A stretch of 64,000 nt of DNA from Auanema rhodensis. Its lineage: Eukaryota > Nematoda > Chromadorea > Rhabditida > Rhabditidae. Under the pieces are notes generated by a model. It was not told the DNA's origin and made no database searches. It saw nothing but the letters and a program-made list of their open reading frames with translations. Where the stretch lies: NCBI GenBank assembly GCA_964057225.1, contig OZ059898.1:10788001-10852000 (forward strand), read 5' to 3'. The position numbers and the translations under genes are program-made. Shown in pieces: positions 1 to 13,200 of the stretch; position 1 is the stretch's first letter; each line of letters starts with the position of its first letter.

Positions 1-1895
1 CTGAAAATAAGTAAGAAAAATCAAATAATAGAGTATTAAACGTAAACATTGTAGAAGAATATTTTTAAGTTTGCTTACAAACTATCCACTATTTACCTGT
101 ATGTCTACATATTTTGGTATATTGCATCCTAGGAAGCGGTTGTGGACTTGTACAACCTACAAAATCTTACTCTTTTTCATCTATTTGTACCTTAAAGCTC
201 AACCGTTCATTAAATTTATTAGTAGCTTGCATAGGCGGTAGAGATAAAGTGAGTTCATTGAAATCGTTTTTTTTTAATTTCCGACTTTATCATGGTGTGA
301 ACATTATCGGCTTTCTTTGAACTAAAAGGTTTGTTCAGTTCCAATGATTTTAATAAGACATTCAGATGTTATTCTGATTTCAGCTTCAGTCATATTTCCA
401 AATTTTGCCATATGTTTTGATTTAATTATCATATTATAGTAATCTTTGACATATTTCTTCTGATGCATTTGCAATGCCGGCCATCAACACGGCCCTACTT
501 GTCCTACCGATGCTTTATCTTGCAGGCCGAGACTGAAATGCATTGATAAGATAGAGCTGACCTTTCCATCTTATGTTTTTAATCAAACTTCACTAGGTAG
601 TTCTACAAGAATCTTGCTCATTTGGAGAGGATCGTTCACATCTCTCTTGTTTGATGAGGAGTTGGAAAAATGTATAAGCTTATTTTTGCCCTCCACCTAA
701 CTCAAAAAGAATATTTTGTTCAGCTCAAGATATTGTATTTGTTTATTTTTATTGTATTGCAAAAATATGAATTAAATGAACCAAGGTCTACCTTGCAACA
801 ATTCATCCAACAATTCAAATTTGTTCATCCAGCAATTCAACAAGAACCGTTTGCTCATTTTTCGACATCAGTTTAATGAATCGTTATCAGTTTTTCGTCA
901 TACCATTTAAAGCCATATTAAACGTGAAATTCAGACAATTTTAAGATTTGTTTCTAAGAACCCTTTATTGAATGATCGATAAAAGTATCATTTCATCATA
1001 TCTTTTGCTCTGGATACATTCTTCAAAAATAATTTTGTGTTCATTCAGTGATATTTCATCTGTAATATTAGTTTATTTGTGTGCTTGTTTCTTATTTCAA
1101 CAACATTTACATGCATTTCCCTTGCTGATTAAGTTTTCTGCTTAATAACCAATTGAACAGATTACAATTTCACCCCACATATCGACTTTATAGTGCAGAA
1201 TCAGCCAGAAGCAGAGCCATGGACCATAACTTGAGTCCGCACCTTTCTTGTATAGGTGGTACAAAAGTTTACTGTGCTCCCTACCCTCATACTTCTCTCT
1301 ATCATTCTCTGTTTTCTCTCTCTTATCATCAACTTTTATATTTCTCCCTCTCTCTCTTGCTCTCTTTGTGTTTGACATGTAGTGTTCTTTCTTTTCTAAT
1401 GTTTTTTATCCATACCATGTTCTTGTCTTTCTGTTCCTCTTCTGTCTAATGCAAAAGCCTTTAACCACTCTTCTCATGTTTTTCTTAATAGATATTAGCA
1501 TCGATTGAATTTTCTACTGTTTTATTAGGATTATAGAGGGTACTAGACTGTTTTTCAATTCATTTTTTCCTTATTACTTATTGTGAACATTTTCTGATTA
1601 CGCTACATCTATGATCATATCAATGCAGCCAGCCTTATATTGTCTAACATTTTGAACCAAACTTATAGTAAGCGTAAAACTAATAATATTTTTGAAATTT
1701 GTTTCATATTCTTTCAACTATTTCATGTTTCTCTAGCACGTCTAATGAGTTTTTTGTTTCTTCAAATTTCACTGTTTAATCCCTTCTTATTTTAATTCAA
1801 TCTTTATATCATCGCATAATACTCACTTCATATTGGCAATCCCACACTTATTAAAATTTATTTTTGAAAAACTATTGTTTTATAGATTTAAAGCG
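1..1895. other. Upstream region of the GATA factor gene, no gene seen
   Basis: AT-rich non-coding sequence before the first GATA-factor exon. It contains a pyrimidine tract (about 1290-1375, CTCTCT-rich) on the + strand. The open frames here are short and T-rich and show no family signature. It probably holds promoter sequence for the gene that follows; no specific site can be named. Confidence 0.5.
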
Positions 1896-3244
1896 ATGTC
1901 ACAAATTGAATGGAATCAGATGCAATCATACGATCCATTTACTAACCCATGGCCTAATACTCATACTCATATGCAAGTTCCTGATCAGCAAATAGGTTGG
2001 TATTATAATATTTTTAAAATTTCATCGTTTTTAGAGGTTTTATCAAATATGCAAAAATTAATTGAACTATTTTGATTTAATAGAAAATAAAAAACCAAAC
2101 ACAAATGGAGAAGTCAAGCTCTTTCTTGTTTTTCTTCACATCATCAAACCTCTATGTATCACAATCCGATTGGCAACACGATTTTCTCGATCTTCTTTTG
2201 CATAACCAAGGCATTAAGTCAGGGTTGTTCCAAAGCTTAATACAAATATGATTTTTCTATTTCTGTGTAAAAACTATACAATTATTTTGAAGTTATAGTA
2301 ATAGAGTAGATCAAGAACAGTCTGGAAAGGTGATACTTAATCTAATAATCTCATTGACACCTTTAATTTTACTACTATGACCAAAATTATATTTCGACTT
2401 ATATTCATCACATTTTTGCCCTTTTTTCTCTAATTATCAGTTCATTTTCTTTGAGTTGGACGCTTATGGGAAAGGTCGACTTCTTCCGTCACCTCTTATT
2501 GTAATAGTTCTCCTGATCTCTTCGTCTTCGTTGTCGTCGTATACCTATCATCTTGCCTAACCCCACTTCTTCTTCTTCTTTCTTGTGGCCTCCTCATCCT
2601 TCGACTTTTTTCTTTTTTCTACTTTTCTTTGTTGAGCTGAAAAAAGACAGTTATATCAATATATTACAACAAGTCAAAAAAATGATGGCATTTATGCTTT
2701 TGATCAGGATTTTCAGATTCTAATACTTTATCTGGTTTTGCTCACTTTTACGTCTCATGCTATCAATCTATGATTGGTGATCCAAGACACATCTGGTGCT
2801 GAAAACGTGGCATCAGTAGGTTTAGAATGATCATAGAAAGTTCAAGAGGTTTCATTTACGTCCTTTCGATATTTATATAATACCAAAGTCTATTCTTGCT
2901 CATCTCTCTCAGCTTTGGACTGTTTCTGGATTGCTACTCCATTCTTTTGCTAAAACAAGTCGTTTCCTCATTAATCTTAATATATTAATTGAGTAATATC
3001 ACCTATATTAATACTACGACAATTAGCAACTACTGATTAGAGTTTGCTTTCAAGCTCTGGTTTATTACAACAAACGGGCATTAACGCTGACAACGATGGC
3101 GTTATGGTAGGAGATGACGTTGTCAAGAATACAACATACTCTCTAACACAAGTATTCATCATCACCTTCATGGTCATTTCTCTCCTCTCTATTTCTTTTT
3201 TTCTCTCTTCTGTGATAGCTTAGTTTAAATCATACCTCTCTCTC

Positions 3245-3275
<31 letters not shown>

Positions 3276-6200
3276 ATCTCTCTCTATGTCACAGTCTCAG
3301 TTTTTCTGCTTTTGTACGTAAGGGACCGCGCGCGGGAGTGGTATGTGGCCCATACATGCCTCGCCTGCCTGCAATGATTCCTATTCCCTTTTTCTTTCAA
3401 TTATCTCCCTCTATTTCTATCAAATATAACTAAAAGAGACAGTAGAAGGAAATGATGAAGACGGTGACAACCACGTCGTCGTCTATGTCCACGAAGACGA
3501 TGATAGCTATGATGAGAAGGCGAAGAAGAAGAATATGATGAAGAAGAAGGGAAAGAAGAATAAAAGGGAGACAACCGAATAGATTGCAAATTGTAACATG
3601 ATGAGAGGTCTGATCACCATCTTCACTAGACAACTCCATCTTTCTTCCTTTTCTCTATATGGCACAATGTATAGACCAATATTTCTTCTTCTCTATCAGC
3701 CTATCAGCATCTCTATCAGTCTCTGTGTCTGTTGTCTTTCCTATTGCGGTCTCTATATCTCACTCTTTACCCGCAATGATTGCGGGTGATGGTCATGATC
3801 ATCACTCTCTTCCTCTATCTATCTATCATTCCTTATATGGCTACTACCCCCCCCCCCCCCAACAACCATAATTTGTATTATGTACGTCCCCTCCTACTGG
3901 GAGACAACGACTCTTATCATATTATGACGCATGTTTTTCTCCAGAGTTTATCTTGCCACTCGTTGATTGAACTGACCCTAAGATAGCCGACGATATGATG
4001 ATCCGATAATGGCTTTTCCTTTTTAGTCGTTTTTCCTTTCATCTGAAACGTTTCTAAAATAGTTCCATATCATCGTGCATGTTGTATATGATTATCAGTC
4101 AGCATAATGGTTACAAGACCATCATTACTAGTTTTCTGTTCGATTTCATTTATCTTCTACTCTTGTCTCAAGTCTTCGAGTATCTCTCTTTCTCTATGTG
4201 GATGTTTAACACATAAACTAAAAAATTTTATGTTCTATAGCTAACTACTTTTATGGAAGATGTTTTGGTATAGAGGAAAGATTTATGATCTATCTTTATC
4301 TCTTTCTCTCTCGATGTTCTAAGTCCCCCCTCTCTCTCTCTTAAACTACGATTTTCACTTCGCATATCTTTCATTCTCTCTTCTCTCTTTTGTATTTTTT
4401 CATAAATAAATTCCAAAAAAAGTTAATTGGTTGGACCAAAGTTTGACTGTCCGAAACGCACGAGAGCTTTCAGTCTAAAACATTTTATTGTTCCAGCCCA
4501 CGTTGTCATTTGTCTGCAACTTTCCTTATGTGTTCAAAGCTTTTTCAGACACCTTATCATAACCTATTTTCATTAGTCAATTTGGATTGTAAACGGTTTT
4601 TAGGGAAATCGTCTGCTCCTAGACCAGCCTAGAGACATGGAGCCATTCTACCAAAGGTTTTTGTCGATTTGGCTAGCATCGCCATAGTCATCATCAGTGG
4701 TCGTAGATGATGGATCATTCGACCTGTCTTCAGTCCCTCTTCTTCTTTCTCTATCTTTTGTTCTCTCCCTCTCTTTCTCGCTCATCAGTCTCAAGAAAAT
4801 TTTATTTTTGTTCGTTTAGTCCAATATCAATCCTTTTCCATAAATTTCCGTTCCTCTTCATTGTCCCAAAAAGTAACAGTAATTTTGCCTCCAGCTGTAA
4901 AACAGCCTTTCTCGGTTCTGAACATAGGGGTAGTTTAAAGGTTAACAACTTTTTTCTTGAGCAAAAGCCTCCTATGGTAGACAGCAGTACCATACCCTAG
5001 AATGCTCCATCACCTTCTACATTTATTGGCTCTAAGTGTGAAGTGAAAGCTAACATCATACGTATGGTTTGTGAACCTATTTGCATAGTGCTTGTTGCAT
5101 TTGCTGTAATGTGTTGTGCCTATCTTCACAAACTCTTTACGATGTTAGCAAACTCATAAAAACTGGAGAAATAGATGGTTGAACAAGCTCCTAGGTCTGC
5201 ACCATGTATGTGTCTCCTTCTTCTAACCCGATCTTCTTTGGTTCTAATACTACGTTTTCAACGTCTTCTACGTTTCCGTTTCCATCTCATTCGTTTTTCT
5301 TTTTCATTCTATTTCAGAATAATTTTTTCTTATGTTGTATACTGCAACCAATCATTGTCTTCTTCAGTCTATTTCCATCCACCTGACTTTATTTTTCATG
5401 CTCCTAATAGTCCGTGGAACTGCAAACGAACATATAATGTCAATTATCATCAGATGCACTAAGCGTTCCACTAGCTCAGCTGTAAGATTTACATGGGATT
5501 TGAAAGCTCCCTTCTAACCGATTCATTTCAAACCACCGCTTTGGATCAAAATATCCAACTACGGTTGACGCACTATGTGTTCTGTTGATCTAAATTTCCA
5601 AATTATCTTCTTTTTCCCTAACTCCCTTTGATTATAAAATTAAGTGCTCCGTTAAGCTTTGAAATCTTTTTCAACCCAGACAGCATAACATTGAAGTTCT
5701 GACTCACATTTCGAGCAAATATAAGCCTCATTTTTAATTTTCTCAATGTGTCATCTTCAAATCTAAAATCCTTCTATTTCTTTATGTTCAATTTGATTCG
5801 AGTCTGATTATCTTCTTTTCTCAGATTTAGCTCCTTTTTAACATATCAATATTCTGAATTATCTTTCAGCTCAGCAAAAGCATATTTTTTAATATATTTG
5901 TGTAGCCTCGAAACTTTATCACAGATATTCGAGTCTATAAACGTCCCTTGTATCTTCTTCTTTTAAAAAAAATATTCTTAATTTCTTAACCATATATTTG
6001 TATAACTATATATGGATATATATATATATATATGTCTGTCTTTCTTTGCGAAGTCAGAACGTCACGTAAAATCCTATTGATCCCGATATAATCGACGTTC
6101 GCAGTGCCATCCTTGGACTCTACAAATTCTAGGAAAGATCTGGTTTCACCTCCAAATCTTTCTTTCTTTTCTGCAACCATCCTTTGTTCATTTTTTCGTT

Positions 6201-7703
6201 CATCTTCATCATTATCACCAGCTTTTCTACACTATTTCTGTTGATTCGGCTGATGCCTATGTTGGACACTTTCATCGTTTTCTTTCAATACAAGTTGTCT
6301 GTCAGCCCAGATCGATGCTACAGGCGACTGGCCGCTCGGTCGCTTGCCATTCTTGATTGATTATCAGTGACAAATTAAACATAACGTTTCTCTTTTCAAT
6401 TACTCTATTTCATTGCCCACTAAATACTGTCGTTCGAAAAAATCGTTTTTCGCGACAGAATTCACCGTTGTACTCTGTTCGACATACAAGTTAAGTAAAG
6501 CGCAGCCATGGGTTCAGCATATATGAAATATAAAAGAAAACAGAATAATATAAGATGAAACAGTTCGATACACTAATTTTTTAGTATTTTATCGTTAATA
6601 CGTCAGCTATCTCAAATAAATTTTAATGAAAAACTAGAAATAGTAAATATCTTTTTTTCAGAACAAGAGCAACGTAATTTAAACTCAATAAACCTTCCGC
6701 ATATCCATTCGATTATGATGAAGCCAGAGCCGAAAGAGGAAAACATTGCATATCGTAAGTTGATTAAGATTAAAATATCAAATATTTTAAGAAAAACTGA
6801 GAAATCTGACTTTATACATTTCATTTCTCTTCTTTCAGATTCAACAGCCATTCTTTATCCAACAGTAAAAACTGATCCTGATGATTATCAGCCAATGCAA
6901 GATTTTTACGGGTATGTTTTAATAAATATAAAGCATTGTACTATAATTAAAATAGTAGACAAATAAAAAATACAATTTTAAAAAATGAATATCCTCGGCA
7001 GATATTGTTCTAAACATATTCATAATGAAATTCATAAATTGAAGAATTTCAAAAATAGAATAATTAAATACTTGCATTTTCAGAAGTAGTATCACTGACT
7101 TTCCATTCAATTCTTTAACCTACACAAGTACAGCCCAAATAGCATATGATACAAATCAGGTTTGATTCTTCATTTCGAATTTTTGAAAACATTCTTACTA
7201 ATTTCAGATGCAATTTCTTCAGGAAATGCCATATTACTCACCTGAATTTATTGGCCCCCCTGTTGTTACCTCCACTTCAACTGAATCCTTACCCGCAAGC
7301 CGAGTATTCTACTCAGATATCGGCCAATCTTCACCAAATTATTCTCCACCCCCTCAAGATCCTCAAGTAAAACCAAAGAAAAGAATACCTGTAAGTTTTT
7401 CAAACTTGAACACGACCTATTCAAATGATTTTTCCAGGCCGTTCCTTGCCATTCAAACTCCATATGCGCAAACTGTAAAACAAAAGAAACAACATTATGG
7501 AGACGAAATCATGTTGGTGAAATTGAATGCAAGTAAGTTCTCCTTCAGTAATTTATGTAATTAAATATTGATTTTTCAGTGCTTGCAACTTATATTACCG
7601 TAAAAATAACCGTAAACGACCACTTTCACTGAAAAAGGATGGTATCTTAAAACGGAACCGCAAGCCAAGATGTGAATCTCCAACCACAAGACCAAGATCA
7701 TAA
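1896..7703 (+). CDS. elt-3: GATA-type zinc-finger transcription factor, ELT-3-like
   Basis: Predicted 247 aa nuclear DNA-binding protein. Exons: 1896-1995, 6662-6754, 6839-6911, 7084-7159, 7208-7390, 7438-7532, 7580-7703; all phases close and the sum is a multiple of three. One GATA finger of the C-x2-C-x17-C-x2-C type is seen (Cys185, 188, 206, 209) with the TTLWRRN core, followed by the basic tail NRKRPLSLKKDGILKRNRKP typical of animal GATA factors. The N-terminal half is rich in Ser, Pro, Thr, Tyr and Gln, as in activation regions. A single finger with an 'NNRKRPLSL' tail is my reason for preferring elt-3 (epidermal GATA factor, X-linked in C. elegans) over elt-1, elt-2 or end genes; that sub-assignment is from memory. 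Intron 1 is about 4.7 kb, unlike the 45-170 nt introns downstream, and may carry enhancers. Confidence 0.85.
3235..3288 (+). repeat. CT-rich simple repeat
   Basis: Near-continuous CTCTCT sequence with a few T runs, directly upstream of a short GC-rich stretch containing CCGCGCGCGGG. It lies in the first intron of the GATA gene. Confidence 0.85.
3847..3860 (+). repeat. Homopolymer run of 14 C
   Basis: Fourteen consecutive C bases, unusual in this AT-rich sequence. Length may be affected by sequencing error. Confidence 0.9.
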
Positions 7704-8219
7704 GCAATTTTTAATGCATTACCTTAATTTTACCTCATCCGCCACATATAATCTCGACGGGAGTTTAATAATTTAATAACGCTCTACTATTTTCCATCAC
7801 CGTTTATATATATATATATAGTATTGTATTAGGTGTTACCTAATTTGTTGCATTTTTTTTAATTCCCTGCTCTTCTCTAATCAAATCATTCCTGCAAAAT
7901 GACGTCCGAAAGTATTTTCATATGTAGGCATAACAAGTCGATCTATTCGCATACCCACGACGCATATTTGTCTTATGCATCAATGCACTAATATCTATAT
8001 AAATATATATTTTAAAAAATATATATTTATATATATGTATCTATTATACTGATATATGATAGGTATATAAAAATTAAAAATATATATATAATTTGATAAT
8101 ATAACTAAACTTTGCTCAATCTAGAATAATTGTATCGAATAGAATTGTTTATATATTGCGACAATGCAAAGTAAAAATCACAAATTAAACCCGTTTGATT
8201 GGAATTATCTACTACTGAA
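7704..8219. other. Convergent 3' region between GATA factor and TRAPPC1
   Basis: AT-rich spacer between two genes that end towards each other; it should contain both 3' UTRs. It includes TATATA runs (7806-7821 and about 7996-8090). No AATAAA signal stands out. Confidence 0.5.
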
Positions 8220-8779
8220 TTATACATAAGCTGAATGTTTAAGAACAACATCTTCAAGACGAGAAGAAAATAGCTCACTTGTGAGAACTTTCGATGTGTC
8301 CAACAAAGGATTCTTCATTATGGTATCAACAAAAACCTTTAAAAAGCACACAATAAATATAGAGTTACAGTATTCAAATACCTGGTATATCTGTCTTAAA
8401 AGCTCAGGCATTCCGTTGGCTCCCGGATCAGAATTCAAAACCATTTTCAAGCCAGTAGATGGTTCCAAAAAATTCATTTTATACGTGGATGTCCGATAAA
8501 ATTTAACTGCCTGATTTCTGAAGAAACAAATTTTTAACAATTACAAATTATATTTTCAAACTTGCCCATCTCTTGGAGTCAATCTTTCACTGAACGACTT
8601 CAATGATATCAACATGCCAAACATTAATTTAAACTCCTATGTAGTAAATTTTAATAAATTAATACTTTATATTAACTGACCTCAGGTTTTGGAATACCTG
8701 ATTGTTTTTCTCTTCTCCATTCTTTGTAAAAAATACACACGCCCTCCTTATTGAAAAGATAGAAATTATACAGAGTCAT
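8220..8779 (-). CDS. trpp-1: TRAPP complex subunit 1 (Bet5/TRAPPC1)
   Basis: Predicted 140 aa, close to the roughly 145 aa of the family. Exons (minus): 8779-8681, 8636-8566, 8517-8382, 8336-8220. Family landmarks in order: an N-terminal NFYLFNKEGVC strand, KEWRREKQSGIP, the FKLMFGMLISLKSF helix, STYKMNFLEPSTGLK, then NPL and the SELFSSRLEDVV end. TRAPPC1 is a longin-fold core subunit of the TRAPP tethering complexes, which act as Rab1 exchange factors in ER-to-Golgi traffic. The second intron starts with GC (GG|GCAAGT) and not GT; only this donor keeps the frame through to the conserved STYK segment. The gene is convergent with the GATA factor and divergent from alg-1. Confidence 0.93.
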
Positions 8780-10261
8780 AGTAAGAGCGTTGGCAGCGAC
8801 TATTGGAACACCGTTAAACCAATCGACCAGTGTGGTTTTCCATCATACTCCACAAATCGTGCCGAGACTTTTAAACATTGAAGGCTCGCTTTCTAAGCAT
8901 TTTGCTGATCAATTACGGTCTTTGCAGAGATTCTGCTTCTTTGAAGAGTTTATAGATTTTTTATACAGTAAGATGTTAAAAGTACATGATAATTCCTTAC
9001 GTAACAAAAAACAGTTATTATATTATTTATATGAATTCTTTTCAGTGTGAAATACCTTTATTAAATTATTTTGTTATTGTTTTCTCGTACATATAAGTTT
9101 ATATGCATTGAATTAAGTAAAGATTTTAAGAGTTTAAGGTTTTAATCCAAATCTTATAAAAGAAAGCAACACTTCCATTTTTTGGCTGAGTCAGCAGACA
9201 AATTCAATGTGTTTTTTCTTATTTTCTTTCTCACCTTCGAAATTGTCGCTGTTGTAGTTTATATTTACAACAAAGACTTCCTCTCTGAGATCCCCTACCA
9301 GGTTTTTCCTTGTGCGCGAACGTTACAAGGATACCGGCCTCTATCCTCGTTGTTGTCCTTCTTTCTTTACTAACTGGCCTTGCTCTCTCATTCATCTCTC
9401 TATCGAATGCTATTCACATAGTTCTTGTATCGTCGATGATGTCCTCTTTTTCAATACTCTCCTTCTCCTCTACGTGTCTCGCTATCGAGCGTCTGTTTCT
9501 TGCGTGCTACCGGCCACGGCGTGGTACGCGCGCAGAGGGCTGTGCGACGCGTATTGCTCCTTTTACTCTGTTCGTTTAATGCGCTGTCAGCTTTGTATAT
9601 ATCGTTTGCAACTTACTTCATCGATTTTTGATGTATACTTTTTCTTATTAATATGCGTTATCTAAATATTATTAATAAGCATGTAACTTTGAAATAATTC
9701 TAATTAATCATTTATTGATATTAATTCAAATATGAAAATTAAAAGTATGCTATCATTAATGATGTCTTAATGTATTTCTATGATATAATGAGACTAGTTC
9801 AATATTTTTTTTACATCACTATTATTTTCATGACAATTACTTTCATCGAATGAGTTAAAAATCTAATACAAATCAGGCTTAAAGCTTTTTAACAATAGCT
9901 TCTATTATTATATTTTCAGAAGTGGCGTGATCCCGCTATGTTCTCGTGCTAGTCTCATTGGTGATAGATTGAACGTAACTCAGTCTTAATCACAAATTGA
10001 TCTCACAGTCTTTGTAATAATTCAGGTTCGTTTCCCGCAAAAATTCTTACCTGGTGACCCCTAAAGAGCGTCGCGTCCCCTCAGCGAATAGTTTATATTT
10101 TTGATTGTTTCCCGCTTTTGATTAGTATATCTCCCGAGGTGGTATTCAACCATTTCTGTTTGAGTGACCCAGAGTATAATAGAGCCTGTTCAGTGCCTTC
10201 ACTACTGCCTTACTGGTAGTAGCTTCAATCTTGTCTCGCTATCAACTTTCAACTACTTGCA
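8780..10261. other. Divergent promoter region of TRAPPC1 and alg-1
   Basis: About 1.5 kb. It contains a + strand open frame without an ATG (8774-9050, see findings), then AT-rich sequence, then a GC-richer block at 9480-9560 with CGGCCACGG and GCGCGC motifs. The final 250 bases before the Argonaute ATG are less AT-rich and likely 5' UTR or core promoter. No TATA box or trans-splice acceptor could be fixed with confidence. Confidence 0.45.
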
Positions 10262-13200
10262 ATGACTGCCGGAATAGATCAGCAGCAACAAGTCTTGAGT
10301 ATGCTAGGTTTGTAATGATCGCTCAGCTTAATCAATTATTTTTTTTTAGAATCATTTAGCTTCCAAGATCCCTCCAATATGTTGGGCGGCCAGCAGTTTA
10401 TTCCTGGTCTTCTAGGAGGACCCATGGGCGGTCAATTTATGAATGGACCAGCTGGATCCCCATATCAAAACCAGAACCAACAACACATGCAGGTGAATTG
10501 ATGTTTTTTATTTGTATTTCAAGCAAAAGCTTCAGGATATATTCTCCTCAAGTCAGGCCAACAATGCTAGTGGAGGTTCTGGAGGCTCTCAGTCATACTC
10601 TGATACTCCTGCACGGCAGGGAGGGGGGAGTCTTGCTCCTGGTGCTCCAATCGCTCCGCCAAACGGAACAGATTCTTCTGGAGCACAACAAACTATTATA
10701 AGCCCATCTCAAGGTGGTGGAATTCCATCGTAAGCTTTCGATTTTCAATTCTGTTTTATGTGTATATGTTTAGTATTGCTTCGGGTGGAGTTCAATTTCA
10801 ATGCCCTCGTCGTCCCAACCATGGAGTTGAGGGAAGATCTATTCTTCTTCGTGCTAATCATTTTGCTGTTAGAATCCCTGGTGGTACAATTCAACATTAT
10901 ACTGTTGATGTCCAGCCAGATAAATGCCCTAGGCGTGTTAATCGGTATGATTGCATATTTCAAAAACAATTTGATTTTTTTAATTTAGGGAAATTATTGC
11001 GTGTATGATCCGTTCTTTCTCCAAATTCTTCAACAATATTAGGCCAGTCTATGATGGCAAACGTAATATGTACACTCGCGAGCCCCTTCCAATCGGCAGA
11101 GAGAAAACTGAGTTTGAGGTTACTTTACCGGGAGACTCTGCTGTAGAGAGACAATTCACTGTATCTGTCAAGTGGTGCAGTCAGGTTTGTTCAAAGTAGG
11201 AAATATGGTATAATTGTATATTTATTAGGTTTCTCTTTCAACTCTTGAAGATGCCATGGAAGGAAGAGTTCGTCAAGTTCCTTTCGAAGCTGTTCAAGCC
11301 ATGGATGTAATTCTTAGACATCTCCCTTCTTTGAAGTACACACCCGTTGGACGATCTTTCTTCTCTCCTCCAATGACATCTCATCAATCTGCTCCACATG
11401 GTCAGTATCACACTGAGAGCAAGCTTGGTGGTGGACGTGAAGTATGGTTCGGTTTTCATCAGTCTGTTAGACCAAGCCAGTGGAAGATGATGCTAAACAT
11501 TGATGGTGATTTTGTTTTACAAAGCTGAAGGTTCTAAATCAAGTTATTTAGTTTCCGCAACTGCATTTTATCGATCTATGCTAGTTATCGAATTCATCGC
11601 TGAAGTTCTTGAACTTCCCGTACAGGCATTGACTGAGCGCCGAGCGTTATCTGATGCACAACGAGTGAAATTCACAAAGGTAATTTTCTTTTTATAATTT
11701 CATTATTTATGCTGCTTCAGGAAATCCGTGGTCTGAAAATAGAAATCACTCACTGTGGACAAATGCGTCGTAAATACCGTGTTTGTAACGTTACCAGACG
11801 TCCAGCTCAAACTCAAACCTTCCCACTTCAATTAGAAACTGGTCAGACAATCGAATGCACTGTCGCTAAGTATTTCTATGACAAATACCGCATTCAATTG
11901 AAATATCCTCACTTGCCTTGTCTCCAGGTATTCCAAAACGAAAAAAAAATTATTTTCAAATCAACTAATTTCAGGTTGGTCAAGAGCAAAAGCATACCTA
12001 TCTTCCACCAGAGGTTTGTCATATTGTTGCTGGACAAAGATGTATCAAGAAACTAACTGATACTCAAACGTCCACTATGATCAAGGCAACTGCTAGATCT
12101 GCTCCTGAACGCGAGAGAGAGATCTCCAGTTTGGTTCGTAAAGCTGAATTCTCTGCTGATCCATTTGCACATGAATTCGGAATTGCTATTAATCCTGCTA
12201 TGACTGAAGTAAAAGGAAGAGTTCTTTCGGCCCCTAAACTGTTGTACGGTGGACGTACTAAGGCAACTGCTCTTCCAAATCAAGGAGTGTGGGATATGCG
12301 TGGAAAGCAATTCCATACTGGTATTGATGTCAAAGTATGGGCTATCGCCTGCTTCGCTCAACAACAACACGTCAAGGAGAATGATTTGAGGAACTTCACT
12401 GCTCAATTGCAGCGCATTTCCAACGATGCCGGAATGCCCATTATTGGCCAACCATGCTTCTGCAAGTAAGATTTATATTAATACTAAGTTTTTTATATTA
12501 TATTTGTTTTAAAGATATGCTGTTGGAGTTGATCAAGTTGAACCTATGTTCAAGTATTTAAAGCAGACATTCCAAGGAATTCAATTGGTTGTTGTCGTTC
12601 TTCCCGGAAAGACTCCAGTATATGGTTAGTTATTTAAGTTTAATTAATCACGTTACTTTTTTCTTTACAGCTGAAGTCAAGCGTGTCGGAGACACCGTTC
12701 TTGGAATTGCTACACAGTGTGTACAAGCCAAGAACGTTATTAAGACTACCCCACAGACTCTTTCCAACTTGTGTTTGAAGATGAACGTCAAGCTTGGAGG
12801 AGTTAACAGTATCCTTTTACCGGCTGTTCGTCCCCGCATATTTAATGAACCCGGTATGATATTTTGAGTTTGAAGAAATGTTACAGTATTTTTTAAGTAA
12901 TTTTCTTTGGTTGTGATATCACTCACCCTCCAGCCGGAGATTCTCGTAAACCCTCAATAGCCGCCGTTGTTGGAAGTATGGACGCACATCCAAGCAGGTA
13001 ATTTTGATTAAATTTTTTTCTATAATACGGTCATATTCTCAGATATGCTGCTACTGTGCGCGTTCAACAACATCGCCAAGAAATTATATACGATCTCACT
13101 TATATGGTCCGCGAGCTACTTGTACAGTTTTATCGTAACACTCGCTTCAAGCCTACCAGAATTGTTGTCTACCGTGATGGAGTATCTGAAGGACAGTTCT

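Larger units (their letters stand above)
1996..6661 (+). other. Large first intron of the GATA factor gene
   Basis: The intron runs from GTTGGT after codon 33 to a TTTTTTCAG acceptor, and the phase (G|AA) closes exactly. It contains a CT microsatellite (3235-3288), a short GC-rich core at about 3324-3376, a 14-nt C run and several long pyrimidine-rich stretches. No convincing nested gene is present; open frames inside are low-complexity Ser/Phe/Leu translations of CT-rich DNA. The tract-plus-GC island could be an internal promoter or enhancer. Confidence 0.6.

Noticed and set aside
1142-1449. Overlapping open frames on both strands
   Set aside because: They are translations of a CT-rich tract with low-complexity Ser/Leu/Tyr or Arg/Glu content and have no splice context.
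4707-5000. 97-codon ATG frame in the GATA intron
   Set aside because: Phe/Ser/Leu-rich translation of pyrimidine-rich intron DNA, no family feature.
9310-9665. Two overlapping open frames upstream of alg-1
   Set aside because: They overlap each other, have no conserved motif and lie in a GC-rich promoter-like block.
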